Source of the DNA: Skermanella rosea
Lineage (GTDB): Bacteria > Pseudomonadota > Alphaproteobacteria > Azospirillales > Azospirillaceae
Length of the DNA: 64,000 nt
Assembly (NCBI RefSeq): GCF_016806835.2
Contig: NZ_CP086111.1
Span: 3,713,471-3,777,470 of the forward strand
Direction of reading: 5' to 3'
Position 1 is the stretch's first letter. The number at the start of each line of letters is the position of its first letter. Below the pieces are notes generated by a model. It made no database searches. It saw only the letters and a list, made by a program, of their open reading frames with translations, and was not told where the DNA came from. Below, in pieces: positions 24,536 to 36,449 of this stretch. Both the position numbers and the translations under genes were made by a program.

Positions 24536-25783
24536 TCACTCGGCCGGGACCGCCACCAAGGGACGTGCGGTTTCCCGGATCGGGAGATGGACGAGCGCGC
24601 TGAAGGCACCGATGCCGACGCCGATCCACCACACGGCGTCGTAGCTGCCATAGGCGTCGTAGAGCCGCCCGCCGAGCCAGACGCCCATGAAGCTGCCCAG
24701 CTGGTGGCTGAGGAACACGATGCCGTAGAGCGTGCCCATGTAGCGCAGCCCGTAGAGATGCGCGACGAGGCCCGAGGTGAGGGGCACGGTGGCCAGCCAC
24801 AGGCTTCCCATCACGGCCGAGAACACGAGCACCGTGGTCGGCGTCATCGGCGTCAGGATGAACCAGGCCGAGGCCAGGGTGCGGCCCGTGTAGATCCCGG
24901 CCAGCAGGTATTTCTTGGTGTAGCGCTTGCCGGCCCAGCCCGCCGCCAGCGTGCCCGCGATGTTGCCGAGCCCGATGATCGAGATCGCGACGGCGCCCAG
25001 CGCGCCGGTCGTCGTGATCCCCATTGCGTGCAGCACGCTGCCCAGCATGATCGGCCCGCACACCTCGGCCACGAAGGCCGGGAAATGGGCGGTGATGAAG
25101 GCGAGCTGGTAGCCGCAGGAGAAGAACCCCAGGAAGATCAGCGCGAAGCTTGGGTCGCGCAGCGCGCCCAGCACCACCGACCCCATGCTCTGCTGAAGCT
25201 CGGTCCTGGAGACGGGAGCGGGCGAGCGCATCCAGGGCAGCACGGCCAGCACCGCCAGGATCAGCGCCGCGAAGGCCAGGAACACGCCCTGCCACGGCAT
25301 CAGCGCCAGCAGTCCCTCGGCCAGCGGCGGCCCGACCACCTGCCCGGCGGACCCGGCTGCGGTCACGATGGCGAGCGACATGGAGCGGTTCTCGTCCGAC
25401 GAGGCCCGGCCGACGACGGCGAGCACCACGCCGAAGCCCGTGCCGGCGATGCCCAGGCCCACCAGCACCTCGTACAGGTGGTGCTGGATCGGCAAGGTGG
25501 CACCCGCCGAGAGCACGAGGCCCAGCGCGTAGGCCAAGGCCCCGAGGATGATCGCCTTGCGGTCGCCGATCTTCTCGGCCAGCGCGCCGAAGAGCGGCTG
25601 GCCGAAGCCCCAGGCGAGGTTCTGGATCGCGATGGCGAGGGAGAACTCGGCGCGGGGCCAACTGAACTCCATCGCGATGGGAAGCTGGAAGACGCCGAAC
25701 GAGGCGCGGATGGCGAACCCGACCAGCACCACAAGGCTGCCGGCGAGGAGGACAGGCGTGATGAGGGGGGAGCGCTGGGTCAT
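24536..25783 (-). CDS. MFS transporter (OFA/monocarboxylate-like)
   Basis: This 415-residue 12-helix carrier has MFS signatures: LAWGFGQPLFGALAEKIGDRKAI after helix 2 (the GxxxDRxGxR-type loop) and GLGIAGTGFGVVLAVVGRAS in helix 4. TSGLVAHLYGLRYMGTLYGIVFLSHQLGSFMGVWLGGRLYDAYGSYDAVWW in the C-half is typical of the oxalate/formate-monocarboxylate antiporter group. ATG 25783 is used; an ATG 20 codons earlier adds a Pro-rich extension and lacks a ribosome site. The substrate is probably a small organic acid. Confidence 0.85.
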   Translation of the reverse strand: MTQRSPLITPVLLAGSLVVLVGFAIRASFGVFQLPIAMEFSWPRAEFSLAIAIQNLAWGFGQPLFGALAEKIGDRKAIILGALAYALGLVLSAGATLPIQHHLYEVLVGLGIAGTGFGVVLAVVGRASSDENRSMSLAIVTAAGSAGQVVGPPLAEGLLALMPWQGVFLAFAALILAVLAVLPWMRSPAPVSRTELQQSMGSVVLGALRDPSFALIFLGFFSCGYQLAFITAHFPAFVAEVCGPIMLGSVLHAMGITTTGALGAVAISIIGLGNIAGTLAAGWAGKRYTKKYLLAGIYTGRTLASAWFILTPMTPTTVLVFSAVMGSLWLATVPLTSGLVAHLYGLRYMGTLYGIVFLSHQLGSFMGVWLGGRLYDAYGSYDAVWWIGVGIGAFSALVHLPIRETARPLVAVPAE

Positions 25784-26058
25784 CCGATCTGTCTGCGCCG
25801 GGCTGGGAATCCTGTCAACCGGCGGATTCGCAGGACCTGCCATGCGCCGGATGGGCGGAGGCGGGTCGGGCTTTCGCGTCGCCTGACCCCGATGCGGCGC
25901 TCGGATGTCCGAAGGTTGCCATGCCGCCGGTGCCGGAGCATTGTGGGGCCAGACGCGAGCAGCATGGCGATCCGAAGCTACAGCATGGAACCACAGGACT
26001 CACCGATCGACGCCGGACGGCACCAGCGCGCACGCCCGGGGGCCGGGGACGGCGGGCC

Positions 26059-26967
26059 TTGACGCCGCGGGAGCGGAACCTCCGGACTGTCCTGAGTGGA
26101 TTCGCCTGGGCCGCGGTCACGGTGACCATCTTCGCCGGCTGGTTCGTCGTGACCCGGTTCGGCGTTACCCGCGAACTGCGCGTCTGGGACATCACCGCGC
26201 TGCGGTTCGGGTTCGGCACGCTGATCCTGCTGCCGGTCCTGCTCGGCCGGGCCGGCCGGATGCCGAAGGGCGCCTGGACCGAGGGACTGCTGTTCGCGGC
26301 GCTCTGGGGAGCGCCCTTCGTCCTGCTCGTCGCGATGGGGCTCCAGCTCACCTCCGCCGCCCAGGCCTCGTCGGTCACCCCGACCATGATGCCCGTCTTC
26401 TCCGGAGCGATCGCGTGGCTGGCCCTGCGGGAGCGGCCCGGCCGGGGCCGTCTCGCGGGATATGCCGCGATCATCGCCGGCCTCGTCGGGCTGACCGTCG
26501 GCGCGTCGCTGTCCGGAGCGTCCCCCAGCCCGGCGGGGTTCGCCTGCCTGCTCCTGGCTTCGGCCATGTGGGCGCTCTATACGCTGCGCTTCCGGCGGAG
26601 CGGCCTCGCCCCGATCCAGGCGGCGGCGCTGATCTGTTTCTGGTCGGCCGTCCTGTTCCTGCCGGCCTACCTGGCGTTCGACCTCGCCCGCCTCGGCAGC
26701 GCCCCGATCCAGGAAGTCGTGGTCCAGACCGTCTATCAGGGCGTCCTGATGAGCGCGGTCGCCATCGTGACCTTCAACAGGGCGGTCTCCCTCCTCGGCT
26801 CGGGGGCGGCCACCGCGATCGTAGCATTGGTCCCGGTGATGGCATCCTTGATAGCCATCCCCATCCTGGGAGAGATCCCGACGCCCATCGAAGGCATAGC
26901 GATCGCCGTCATCGTGGTCGGCGTGACGCTGGCGGCGCGCCCGCCGCGGGCCGGGGCGCCGGCATGA
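26059..26967 (+). CDS. EamA/DMT-family membrane transporter
   Basis: This protein of about 302 residues has ten predicted helices in two EamA repeats: TIFAGWFVVTRFGV...ITALRFGFGTLILLP and, in the second half, ASAMWALYTLRFR...VVVQTVYQGVLMSAVAIVTFNRAVSLLGSGAATAIVALVPVMASLIAIPILGEIP. Such proteins export or import metabolites. I place the start at TTG 26059, where the recognised domain begins. The same frame is open to ATG 25921, but those 46 residues are Arg/His-rich and lie in the divergent intergenic space with the MFS gene. No strong ribosome site decides between them. Confidence 0.8.
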   Translation: MTPRERNLRTVLSGFAWAAVTVTIFAGWFVVTRFGVTRELRVWDITALRFGFGTLILLPVLLGRAGRMPKGAWTEGLLFAALWGAPFVLLVAMGLQLTSAAQASSVTPTMMPVFSGAIAWLALRERPGRGRLAGYAAIIAGLVGLTVGASLSGASPSPAGFACLLLASAMWALYTLRFRRSGLAPIQAAALICFWSAVLFLPAYLAFDLARLGSAPIQEVVVQTVYQGVLMSAVAIVTFNRAVSLLGSGAATAIVALVPVMASLIAIPILGEIPTPIEGIAIAVIVVGVTLAARPPRAGAPA

Positions 26968-27063
26968 CCGGGCCGTTCTCCGGCAAGCCTGACCGACCAG
27001 GGCAATCCCTGCCATTTAAACCTTCACCGGGGCAATGCAACAGGGGCCGTATCGAAACCGACC

Positions 27064-27087
27064 TTTCGCGAACATTAAATTTCGCGA
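27064..27087. promoter_or_regulatory. TTTCGCGA direct repeats upstream of the act/cox operon
   Basis: TTTCGCGA occurs at 27064-27071 and 27080-27087, 16 bp apart and separated by an AT-rich spacer, in the 265-bp region before actA. Each copy contains the self-complementary TCGCGA. The position fits an operator for the respiratory operon; no known regulator is implied. Confidence 0.3.
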
Positions 27088-27232
27088 TCGGCCGGCACCA
27101 ATGCACCACTGGCTGGTTTCCCGAACAGCATCACCCGGCCCGCTGTCGAGAGATCACATGCAAACCGATGCCGCATCCGCCCTTCCGCGGGTCACCTTGG
27201 ACAAGCCGACACGCCCGGACTGCCGCTGAGCG

Positions 27233-27882
27233 ATGGCAGCGGTCTTCGGTCCAAAAGCGAACCTGATAACCAAGCTCGTCCTGCTGGGTGCGGCCGCCGG
27301 CCTGCTGACGCTTTTCGTCGGCGGCTGGGTATTTCCCAGTATCGATTATTACACCCGCGTCGGTTTCGTGCGGCCTCAGCCGGTCCCCTTCAGCCACGAG
27401 CACCATGTCGGCGGCCTTGGCCTGGATTGCCGATACTGCCATACCTCGGTCGAGGTCTCGGCCAACGCGGGGATGCCGCCGACGCACACCTGCATGACCT
27501 GCCACTCGCAGCTCTGGACCAACGCCGAGGTGCTTGCCCCGGTCCGGCAGAGCCTGGCGACGGGGGAGCCGATCCGCTGGAGCCGCGTTTATGACCTGCC
27601 CGACTACGTCTTCTTCAACCATAGCATCCATGTCGCCAAGGGCGTCGGCTGCACCACCTGCCACGGGCAGATCGACCGGATGCCGCTGACCTGGCAGGCC
27701 TCCAGCCTGTCCATGGGCTGGTGCCTGGACTGCCACCGCGACCCCGCCCCCAACCTCCGCCCGCGCGAGGAGGTGTTCGACACGGACTGGAAGCCGACGC
27801 CGGACACCCCCACGGGGGAACAGCTCCTGGCCGCCTACGACATCCACCCCGCCACCCTGTCGGACTGTTCCGTATGCCACCG

Positions 27883-27886
<4 letters not shown>
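27233..27886 (+). CDS. actA: Alternative complex III subunit A, pentaheme cytochrome c
   Basis: This 217-residue protein has one N-terminal membrane anchor (LVLLGAAAGLLTLFVGGWVF) and five CXXCH haem sites at about residues 66, 87, 140, 164 and 212. That is the ActA arrangement. It sits on the periplasmic side of alternative complex III, which oxidises quinol and passes electrons to a cytochrome or oxidase. First gene of a 12-gene respiratory operon; its stop overlaps the actB start by 4 bp. Confidence 0.93.
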
Positions 27887-30867
<2,981 letters not shown>

Positions 30868-30870
30868 GCC

Positions 30871-32238
30871 ATGACCGCCGCGGCGTTCGACGAGACCAGG
30901 CGCGTGCTGGAGCCCGGCGTTTCGGAAACGTCGGTGACCGACCATGTCAGCGACCTGGTGCTGGAGCGGAAGACGCCGGCGTGGTGGTGGATCGGCTTCG
31001 GCCTGTCGCTGTCCCTGCTGCTGCTGTTCGTCGTGTCCCTGGCGTGGCTGTTCATCCGGGGGGTCGGCATCTGGGGAGTCGGCTGGCCGGTCGCCTGGGG
31101 TTTCGCGATCGGCAACTATGTCTGGTGGGTCGGGATGGCGAGCGGCGGGACCATCATCTCCGCCCTGTTCTTCCTGACCCGGTCGGAATGGCGGAGCGCC
31201 ACCAACCGCATCGCGGAGTCCATGACGGTCTTCTGCGTCGCCTGCGCCGGGATCATGCCGGTCATCCATCTCGGGCGCTGGTGGTATTCCTACTGGCTGT
31301 TCCCCTACCCCAACACGATGGGGACGTGGCCGCAGTTCCGCAGCCCGCTGCACTGGGACTTCGTCGCGATCCTGGTCTATGTCATCGCCTCGGTCCTGTT
31401 CTGGTATATCGGCCTGATCCCCGACATGGCGACGTTGCGGGACCGCGCTGTGAGGCGCTGGCAGCGGGTCCTGTACGGGATCCTGGCGCTGGGCTGGCAG
31501 GGATCGTCGCTGCACTGGCGGGAATACCGAAGCGCCTATCTGGTGCTGGCCGGCCTGATGGCGCCGCTGGTGATCTCGGTCCACAGCATCGTCGGCCTGG
31601 ATTTCGCGGGCGGGCTGGTGCCGGGCTGGCACGAGACGCAGTTCCCGCCCTATTTCGTGTTCGGCGCCGTGCTGTCGGGGTTCGCGGTCGTCCTGATGCT
31701 GGTGATCCCGCTGCGGCGCGCGCTGGACCTGGACGGCGTGATCACGCCGCGCCACCTCGACGTGCTGGCCCGGCTGATGCTGACCACCAGCCTGCTGATC
31801 GGCTACAGCTACGGCCTGGAAATCTTCATGCCGTTCTACCGGGGCGAACATGCCGAGATCACGGTGGTCCTGTCGTACCTGACCGGCCACTACGCGCCGT
31901 GGTACTGGGCGAAGATCGTCCTCAACGCGGTCATCCCGCAACTCCTGTGGTTCCGGGCCGCGCGGCTCAACCAGCCGGTTCTGTTCACGATAGCGGCCGG
32001 CGTGGTCGTCGGCATGTGGATCGAACGCTACGTCATCGTCGTCGCCAGCCTGCACCGGAACCATTCGGAATCGAGCTGGGCGGTCTTCACCCCGACCTTC
32101 TGGGACTGGGCGACCCTGGCCGGGTCGGCCGGGCTGTTCCTGACCGGCTTCTTCCTGTTGCTGCGGTTCATCCCGATGGTCTCCATGTTCGAGATGCGCG
32201 AACTGGTGCGGAAGAAGAAGCGGGAGGGCGGACGATGA
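30871..32238 (+). CDS. actC: Alternative complex III subunit C, NrfD/PsrC-like quinol-binding membrane protein
   Basis: This 455-residue ActC has about ten membrane helices, for example WWWIGFGLSLSLLLLFVVSLAWLF, GNYVWWVGMASGGTIISALFFL and HWDFVAILVYVIASVLFWYIGL. The WVGMASGGT and NRIAESMTVFC...MPVIHLGRWWY segments are hallmarks of NrfD-like act subunits and hold the quinol site. It starts 3 bp after actB and overlaps actD by 4 bp. Confidence 0.94.
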   Translation: MTAAAFDETRRVLEPGVSETSVTDHVSDLVLERKTPAWWWIGFGLSLSLLLLFVVSLAWLFIRGVGIWGVGWPVAWGFAIGNYVWWVGMASGGTIISALFFLTRSEWRSATNRIAESMTVFCVACAGIMPVIHLGRWWYSYWLFPYPNTMGTWPQFRSPLHWDFVAILVYVIASVLFWYIGLIPDMATLRDRAVRRWQRVLYGILALGWQGSSLHWREYRSAYLVLAGLMAPLVISVHSIVGLDFAGGLVPGWHETQFPPYFVFGAVLSGFAVVLMLVIPLRRALDLDGVITPRHLDVLARLMLTTSLLIGYSYGLEIFMPFYRGEHAEITVVLSYLTGHYAPWYWAKIVLNAVIPQLLWFRAARLNQPVLFTIAAGVVVGMWIERYVIVVASLHRNHSESSWAVFTPTFWDWATLAGSAGLFLTGFFLLLRFIPMVSMFEMRELVRKKKREGGR

Positions 32239-32774
32239 GCGACGCCCCCCGCCCCTATGGCTTGGTGGCCGAGTTCGACCGGCCGGAACCGATGCTGGCG
32301 GCCCTCCAGCGGCTGCGCGCCGCGGGCTTCCGCCGGATCGAGGTCTACAGCCCCGAACAGGTCGAGGGCGTGGACGAGATCCTGGAACGCCGCCCCTCCC
32401 GCACGCCCCTGGTCGTCTTCGCGGCCGGCGTCGTGGGGGCGGCCGGCGGCTTCTTCCTGCAATGGTACGGGTCCGTGATCGGCTACCCGCTCAATATCGG
32501 CGGAAGGCCGCTCAACAGCTGGCCCGCCTTCGGGACCACGACGATCGAGCTGGCGATCCTGTGCATGGTGCTGGCCGGCACGGCGGCCCTGCTCCGCGCC
32601 TGCCGGATGCCGCTGCTGTACCACCCGATCTTCGACGCGCCGGGCATCGAGCGGGCCTCGCGCGACCGGTTCCTGGTCTGCATCGAGGCCGGCGACCCCC
32701 GCTTCGACCCCGACCGCCTGCGCCGGCTGCTGCATGTCCACGACCCCGTCCGGCTCTCCGAGGTGCCGGCATGA
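32235..32774 (+). CDS. actD: Alternative complex III subunit D
   Basis: This 179-residue membrane protein starts with a cytoplasmic DUF3341-type domain (YGLVAEFDRPEPMLAALQRLRAAGFRRIEVYSPEQVEGVDEIL). Two helices follow, the second beginning after INIGGRPLNSWPAFGTTTIELAIL, then a cytosolic tail (HPIFDAPGIERASRDRFLVCIEAGDPRFD). This matches ActD, whose two helices cap the complex. It is coupled to both neighbours by 4-bp overlaps. Confidence 0.93.
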   Translation: MSDAPRPYGLVAEFDRPEPMLAALQRLRAAGFRRIEVYSPEQVEGVDEILERRPSRTPLVVFAAGVVGAAGGFFLQWYGSVIGYPLNIGGRPLNSWPAFGTTTIELAILCMVLAGTAALLRACRMPLLYHPIFDAPGIERASRDRFLVCIEAGDPRFDPDRLRRLLHVHDPVRLSEVPA

Positions 32775-33286
32775 GGCCCGGGAGTGCCGCGATCACCGCC
32801 CTGATGCTGGTGCTGGCCGCCGGCTGCGACAATCTGGCGGAGCAGCCGCGCAGCAAGACCTGGGAGCCGGCCGCCGACCTGCCGAGCCGGGAGCGCTGGC
32901 CGCTCCAACCTCCCGAGCACACCGTCGCCCGCGAGGATGTCGCCCCCCCGGTGCCCGCGCTGGACGCCGCCCTGCTGGCGCGCGGGCATGAGCGCTACGA
33001 CGTGTACTGCTCCCCCTGCCACGGTTTCCAGGGCGAGGGCGACGGCATGATCGTCAAGCGCGGATTCCCGGCGCCGCCGTCGTTCCACATCGATCGGCTG
33101 CGCTCTGCCCCGACGCGGCATTTCTACGACGTCGTCACCGACGGCTGGGGCGTGATGTATTCCTACGCCGACCGGGTCCAGCCGCCCGACCGCTGGGCCA
33201 TCGCGGCCTATGTCCGCGTCCTCCAGGAGAGCCGGAGCGCCGATGTCGCGGAACTGCCCGAAGCCGCGCGGGAGAAGCTCGAATGA
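32771..33286 (+). CDS. actE: Alternative complex III subunit E, monohaem cytochrome c lipoprotein
   Basis: This 171-residue protein has a lipobox (LVLAAGC, Cys19) and one CSPCH haem site near residue 80, in the frame YDVYCSPCHGFQGEGDGMIVKRGFPAPPSFH. It is a typical ActE: a periplasmic cytochrome anchored by lipid, likely the exit point for electrons toward the oxidase. It overlaps actD and actF by 4 bp each. Confidence 0.93.
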   Translation: MRPGSAAITALMLVLAAGCDNLAEQPRSKTWEPAADLPSRERWPLQPPEHTVAREDVAPPVPALDAALLARGHERYDVYCSPCHGFQGEGDGMIVKRGFPAPPSFHIDRLRSAPTRHFYDVVTDGWGVMYSYADRVQPPDRWAIAAYVRVLQESRSADVAELPEAAREKLE

Positions 33287-34326
33287 CCCGCGCGTCCCGC
33301 ATGGCCTATGGCGCCTCCGCCGTGGCGGTCCTCGGCGGCGGCGCCGTCTGCGGGCTGGGGCTGGGCTTCGACCGGGAAGCGGTGCTGCGCGGCTGGCTGG
33401 CCGGTTGGGCCTTCTGGATCGGCTTTCCGGTCGGAGCGGTGATGCTGCTGCTGGCCCACGACCTGACGGGAGGCCGCTGGGGCGACGCTACGAAGGCTCC
33501 CCTGAAGGCGCTGGCGACGACGCTGCCGGTGGCGGCGCTGGCCTTCGTCCCTGTCCTGCTGAGCCTGCCCGACCTCTACCCCTGGGCACGTCCGGAGGAG
33601 GCGGCGAAGCTGCCCAACACCTTCTACCTGAACACGCCCTTCTTCCTGGCGCGGGCGGCGGCCTGTTTCGCCGCCTGGGCGCTCCTGGCCGTGCTGGCCG
33701 GGCGCGGAAAGTCCTTCGCGGCGCCGGGGCTGATCGTCATGGGGGTAACCGCGACCTTCGCGTCGTTCGACTGGCTGATGTCGATCGAGCCGGACTGGGG
33801 GTCGAGCATCTACGGCATGCTGGTCATCAGCGGTTTCCTGCTGACCGCCCTGGCGGCGGCGGCGCTCGCCGCGAGCGCCGCTCCCTCGGTCGGGGAGAGC
33901 CCTCGCCGGGACCTCGGCAGCCTCCTGATCGCGGCCATCCTGCTGTGGGCCTACCTTTCCTTCATGCAGTTCCTGATCGTGTGGGAAGCCGACATGCCCA
34001 CCGAGATCACCTGGTACCTGAAACGGCTGGAGGGGGGCTGGGAATGGGCCGCCCTGGCGGTGTTCCTGGCCCAGGGCCTCCTGCCCTTCCTGGCGCTGCT
34101 CTGGCCGCGCGTCAAGCGGAGCCGCCGGGGCTTGGCCGCCGTCTGCGTGCTGCTGCTGGCGGCCCATCTGCTGGAAAGCTGGTGGCTGGTGCTGCCGGGC
34201 TTCGACGCCACGGGAATGACTTGGTTCGCCCCGGCGGCGACGCTGGCGATCGGCGGGCTGTCGGCAGCGCTGTTCCTGTGGCGCCTGGATGCCGGACGCC
34301 CGGATGCCGGGGTGCGGCATGGCTGA
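33283..34326 (+). CDS. actF: Alternative complex III subunit F, membrane protein
   Basis: This 347-residue protein has about ten helices and is related to the ActC/NrfD type. Recognisable ActF stretches are GWLAGWAFWIGFPVGAVMLLL, LPNTFYLNTPFFLARAAACFAAW, TFASFDWLMSIEPDWGSSIYGMLV and FMQFLIVWEADMPTEITWYLKRL. In alternative complex III it pairs with ActC in the membrane. The next gene starts inside its last codons. Confidence 0.93.
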   Translation: MTRASRMAYGASAVAVLGGGAVCGLGLGFDREAVLRGWLAGWAFWIGFPVGAVMLLLAHDLTGGRWGDATKAPLKALATTLPVAALAFVPVLLSLPDLYPWARPEEAAKLPNTFYLNTPFFLARAAACFAAWALLAVLAGRGKSFAAPGLIVMGVTATFASFDWLMSIEPDWGSSIYGMLVISGFLLTALAAAALAASAAPSVGESPRRDLGSLLIAAILLWAYLSFMQFLIVWEADMPTEITWYLKRLEGGWEWAALAVFLAQGLLPFLALLWPRVKRSRRGLAAVCVLLLAAHLLESWWLVLPGFDATGMTWFAPAATLAIGGLSAALFLWRLDAGRPDAGVRHG

Positions 34327-34684
34327 CCGCGTCTCCACCAACGAAACCACGCGGTTCGAGACCGCCGACGTGCCGTCCCGGGTGGTCGGGTTGCTGGCCG
34401 CCATCGTCGCCGGCGTGATCGCCCTGTCCGTCGCCGGCCTGCTGCTGGTCTTTCCCGGAGGCACCGCCGACGCGCCGAAAGCTCTGAAGGACCGCATGCC
34501 CGAACCCAGGCTCCAGCCCGATCCCCTGGGCGACATGAGGGATTATCGCGCGAGGGCGGCACGGGAGAGCGCCAGCTACGGCTGGATCGACCGGGACCGG
34601 GGGGTCGTCCGGATCCCGATCGAGGAGGCGGCTCGCCGCGTACTGGAGCGCGGCATCCCCGACTGGCCGGAGACGGCGCGATGA
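34319..34684 (+). CDS. Small one-TM protein of the act/cox operon
   Basis: This 121-residue protein has an N-terminal soluble stretch, one helix (LLAAIVAGVIALSVAGLLLVF) and a periplasmic tail whose end reads LQPDPLGDMRDYRARAARESASYGWIDRDRGVVRIPIEEAARRVLERGIPDWP. The 'LQ-P...YGWIDr..GvvRIPIeeA...rG(L/I)P' tail recurs in small proteins encoded between actF and the oxidase genes. Its function is unknown: an assembly factor or a small subunit bridging the two complexes is possible. Start ATG 34319 overlaps actF by 8 bp; its stop overlaps sco by 4 bp. Confidence 0.75.
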   Translation: MADRVSTNETTRFETADVPSRVVGLLAAIVAGVIALSVAGLLLVFPGGTADAPKALKDRMPEPRLQPDPLGDMRDYRARAARESASYGWIDRDRGVVRIPIEEAARRVLERGIPDWPETAR

Positions 34685-35490
34685 AGCTGCCCGGAACCGT
34701 TCCCCTGCTTGCCGCGATGGTCGTCGCGATCCTGGCCGCCCTGCCCGTCCGAGCCCAATCGACCCTGCCGGCCGAGGGCTTCGCCGGCCTCGCCTTCGAC
34801 CAGCATCCGGGCGCCGTCCTGCCCGCCGACGTCCGGCTCGTCGACGACCAGGGGCGGAGCGTCTCGACCGCCGACCTGTTCGGCCAGGGCAGGCCGGTGG
34901 TGCTGGTGTTCGACTATTTCCGCTGCACGACCCTGTGCGGTCTGGTGCTGGGCGACCTGTCGGCGGCGCTGGCCCAGGTGCCCCTGACGCCGGGCCGGGA
35001 CTATGGGTTGGTTGCGGTCAGCATCGACCCGAGGGAGACCGCCCGGGACGCGGCGGCCCTCAAGGCCCGGCATTTCGACCGCGATCCCGCCTTCGCCGGG
35101 GCGGCCCGCTTCCTGGTCGGTCCGGAAGACGAGGTGCGGCGCCTCGCCGACACCGTGGGCTTCCCCTACCGCTACGATCCGGCGATCGGGCAGTTCGCCC
35201 ATCCCGCGGGCGTCACCCTGGTTTCGGCCGGCGGCAGGATATCCCGCTACGTCCTGGGCATCGGCTACGACCCCCTGGACCTGCGCCTGGGACTGATCGA
35301 CGCCTCGCGCGGGACCGTCGCCTCGGTCGCGGACCAGTTGCTTCTGCTCTGCTACGCCTACGACCCGGCCCACGGGAGATACAGCCTGGTGATCGGCAAT
35401 ATCGTCCGGGCCGGCGGCATCCTCACGGTGGCCGCCCTGGGCCTGCTGATCTTCCTGGCCTCGCGCAAGCCTTCGGGGGGTGCCCGATGA
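34681..35490 (+). CDS. SCO1/SenC-type copper chaperone with C-terminal membrane anchor
   Basis: This 269-residue protein has a signal peptide (cut near ...LPVRA), then a thioredoxin-fold SCO domain with CTTLC (Cys82, Cys86) and a distant His in FAHPAG (174). These three residues bind copper and deliver it to the CuA site of oxidase subunit II. A C-terminal helix ([14 protein letters not shown]) anchors it. It lies directly before coxB with a 4-bp overlap. Confidence 0.92.
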   Translation: MKLPGTVPLLAAMVVAILAALPVRAQSTLPAEGFAGLAFDQHPGAVLPADVRLVDDQGRSVSTADLFGQGRPVVLVFDYFRCTTLCGLVLGDLSAALAQVPLTPGRDYGLVAVSIDPRETARDAAALKARHFDRDPAFAGAARFLVGPEDEVRRLADTVGFPYRYDPAIGQFAHPAGVTLVSAGGRISRYVLGIGYDPLDLRLGLIDASRGTVASVADQLLLLCYAYDPAHGRYSLVIGNIVRAGGILTVAALGLLIFLASRKPSGGAR

Positions 35491-36449
35491 ACCAGGGCAT
35501 CCACTTCCTTCCCGAAACGGCATCGGCCCATGCCGGCGAGATGGACTGGCTGTTCGCAGGATTGATGATCACCAGCGCCATGATCCTGGCGCTGGTGTTC
35601 GGCCTGATGGTGGTGTTCTGCGTGCGTTACCGGCGGAACAGCGGAGCCGAGCGCGGCAACCGGCTGGGAAAGACCTGGCGGGTGGAGGTCGGCTGGACGG
35701 CGGCGACCTTCGTGCTGTTCCTCGGCCTCTATTTCTGGGGTGCCAACCTCTATTTGAAGCTGCACCGGCCGCCGGACGACACGACCGACATCTTCGTCGT
35801 CGCCAAGCAATGGATGTGGAAGGTCGAGCATCCCGGCGGGCAGCGGGAAATCAACGAGTTGCACGTCCCGGTCGATCGCCCGATCCGGCTGGTGATGACA
35901 TCGCAGGACGTGATCCACGACTTCGCGGTTCCCGCCTTCCGCATCCGGCGCGACGTGCTGCCCGGACGCTACGAGTCCATGTGGTTCAGGCCGACCAAGG
36001 TCGGGCAGTACCGCCTGTTCTGCGCCGAGTTCTGCGGCACCGAGCACGCCCACATGACGGGCATCGTCACCGTCATGGAACAGGGCGACTACCAGCGCTG
36101 GCTCGACGCCCAGGGACCGGGCGAAACGCTGGTAGCCCAGGGGGCGGCGCTGTTCCGGCAGTACGGGTGCAGCGGCTGCCACGGTCCCGCCAGCACCGTC
36201 CATGCCCCGCCGCTGGAAGGGCTGTTCGGCCGGCCGGTGCCGCTGGCCGACGGGTCGATGGTGACGGCGGACGAGGGCTATATCCGGGACTCGATCCTGC
36301 TGCCCAAGTCCCGGATCGCCGCCGGCTATCCCGCCGTCATGCCCTCCTTCGACGGGCAGATCGGCGAGGAGGACCTGTTCAAGATCGTCAGCTACGTGAA
36401 GTCGCTGGGGAACGCATCCCCCGGTACCGGCGAAAGGCCCGCCCCATGA
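35487..36449 (+). CDS. coxB: Cytochrome c oxidase subunit II with fused cytochrome c (caa3 type)
   Basis: This 320-residue protein has two N-terminal helices and a cupredoxin domain with a complete CuA site (His144, Cys179, Glu181, Cys183, His187, Met190 in [13 protein letters not shown]). A cytochrome c domain with CSGCH near residue 228 follows, and a later Met in VMPSF as the likely axial ligand. The fusion makes this a caa3-type oxidase that can take electrons without a soluble cytochrome, for example straight from ActE. Overlaps sco and coxA by 4 bp. Confidence 0.95.
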   Translation: MNQGIHFLPETASAHAGEMDWLFAGLMITSAMILALVFGLMVVFCVRYRRNSGAERGNRLGKTWRVEVGWTAATFVLFLGLYFWGANLYLKLHRPPDDTTDIFVVAKQWMWKVEHPGGQREINELHVPVDRPIRLVMTSQDVIHDFAVPAFRIRRDVLPGRYESMWFRPTKVGQYRLFCAEFCGTEHAHMTGIVTVMEQGDYQRWLDAQGPGETLVAQGAALFRQYGCSGCHGPASTVHAPPLEGLFGRPVPLADGSMVTADEGYIRDSILLPKSRIAAGYPAVMPSFDGQIGEEDLFKIVSYVKSLGNASPGTGERPAP

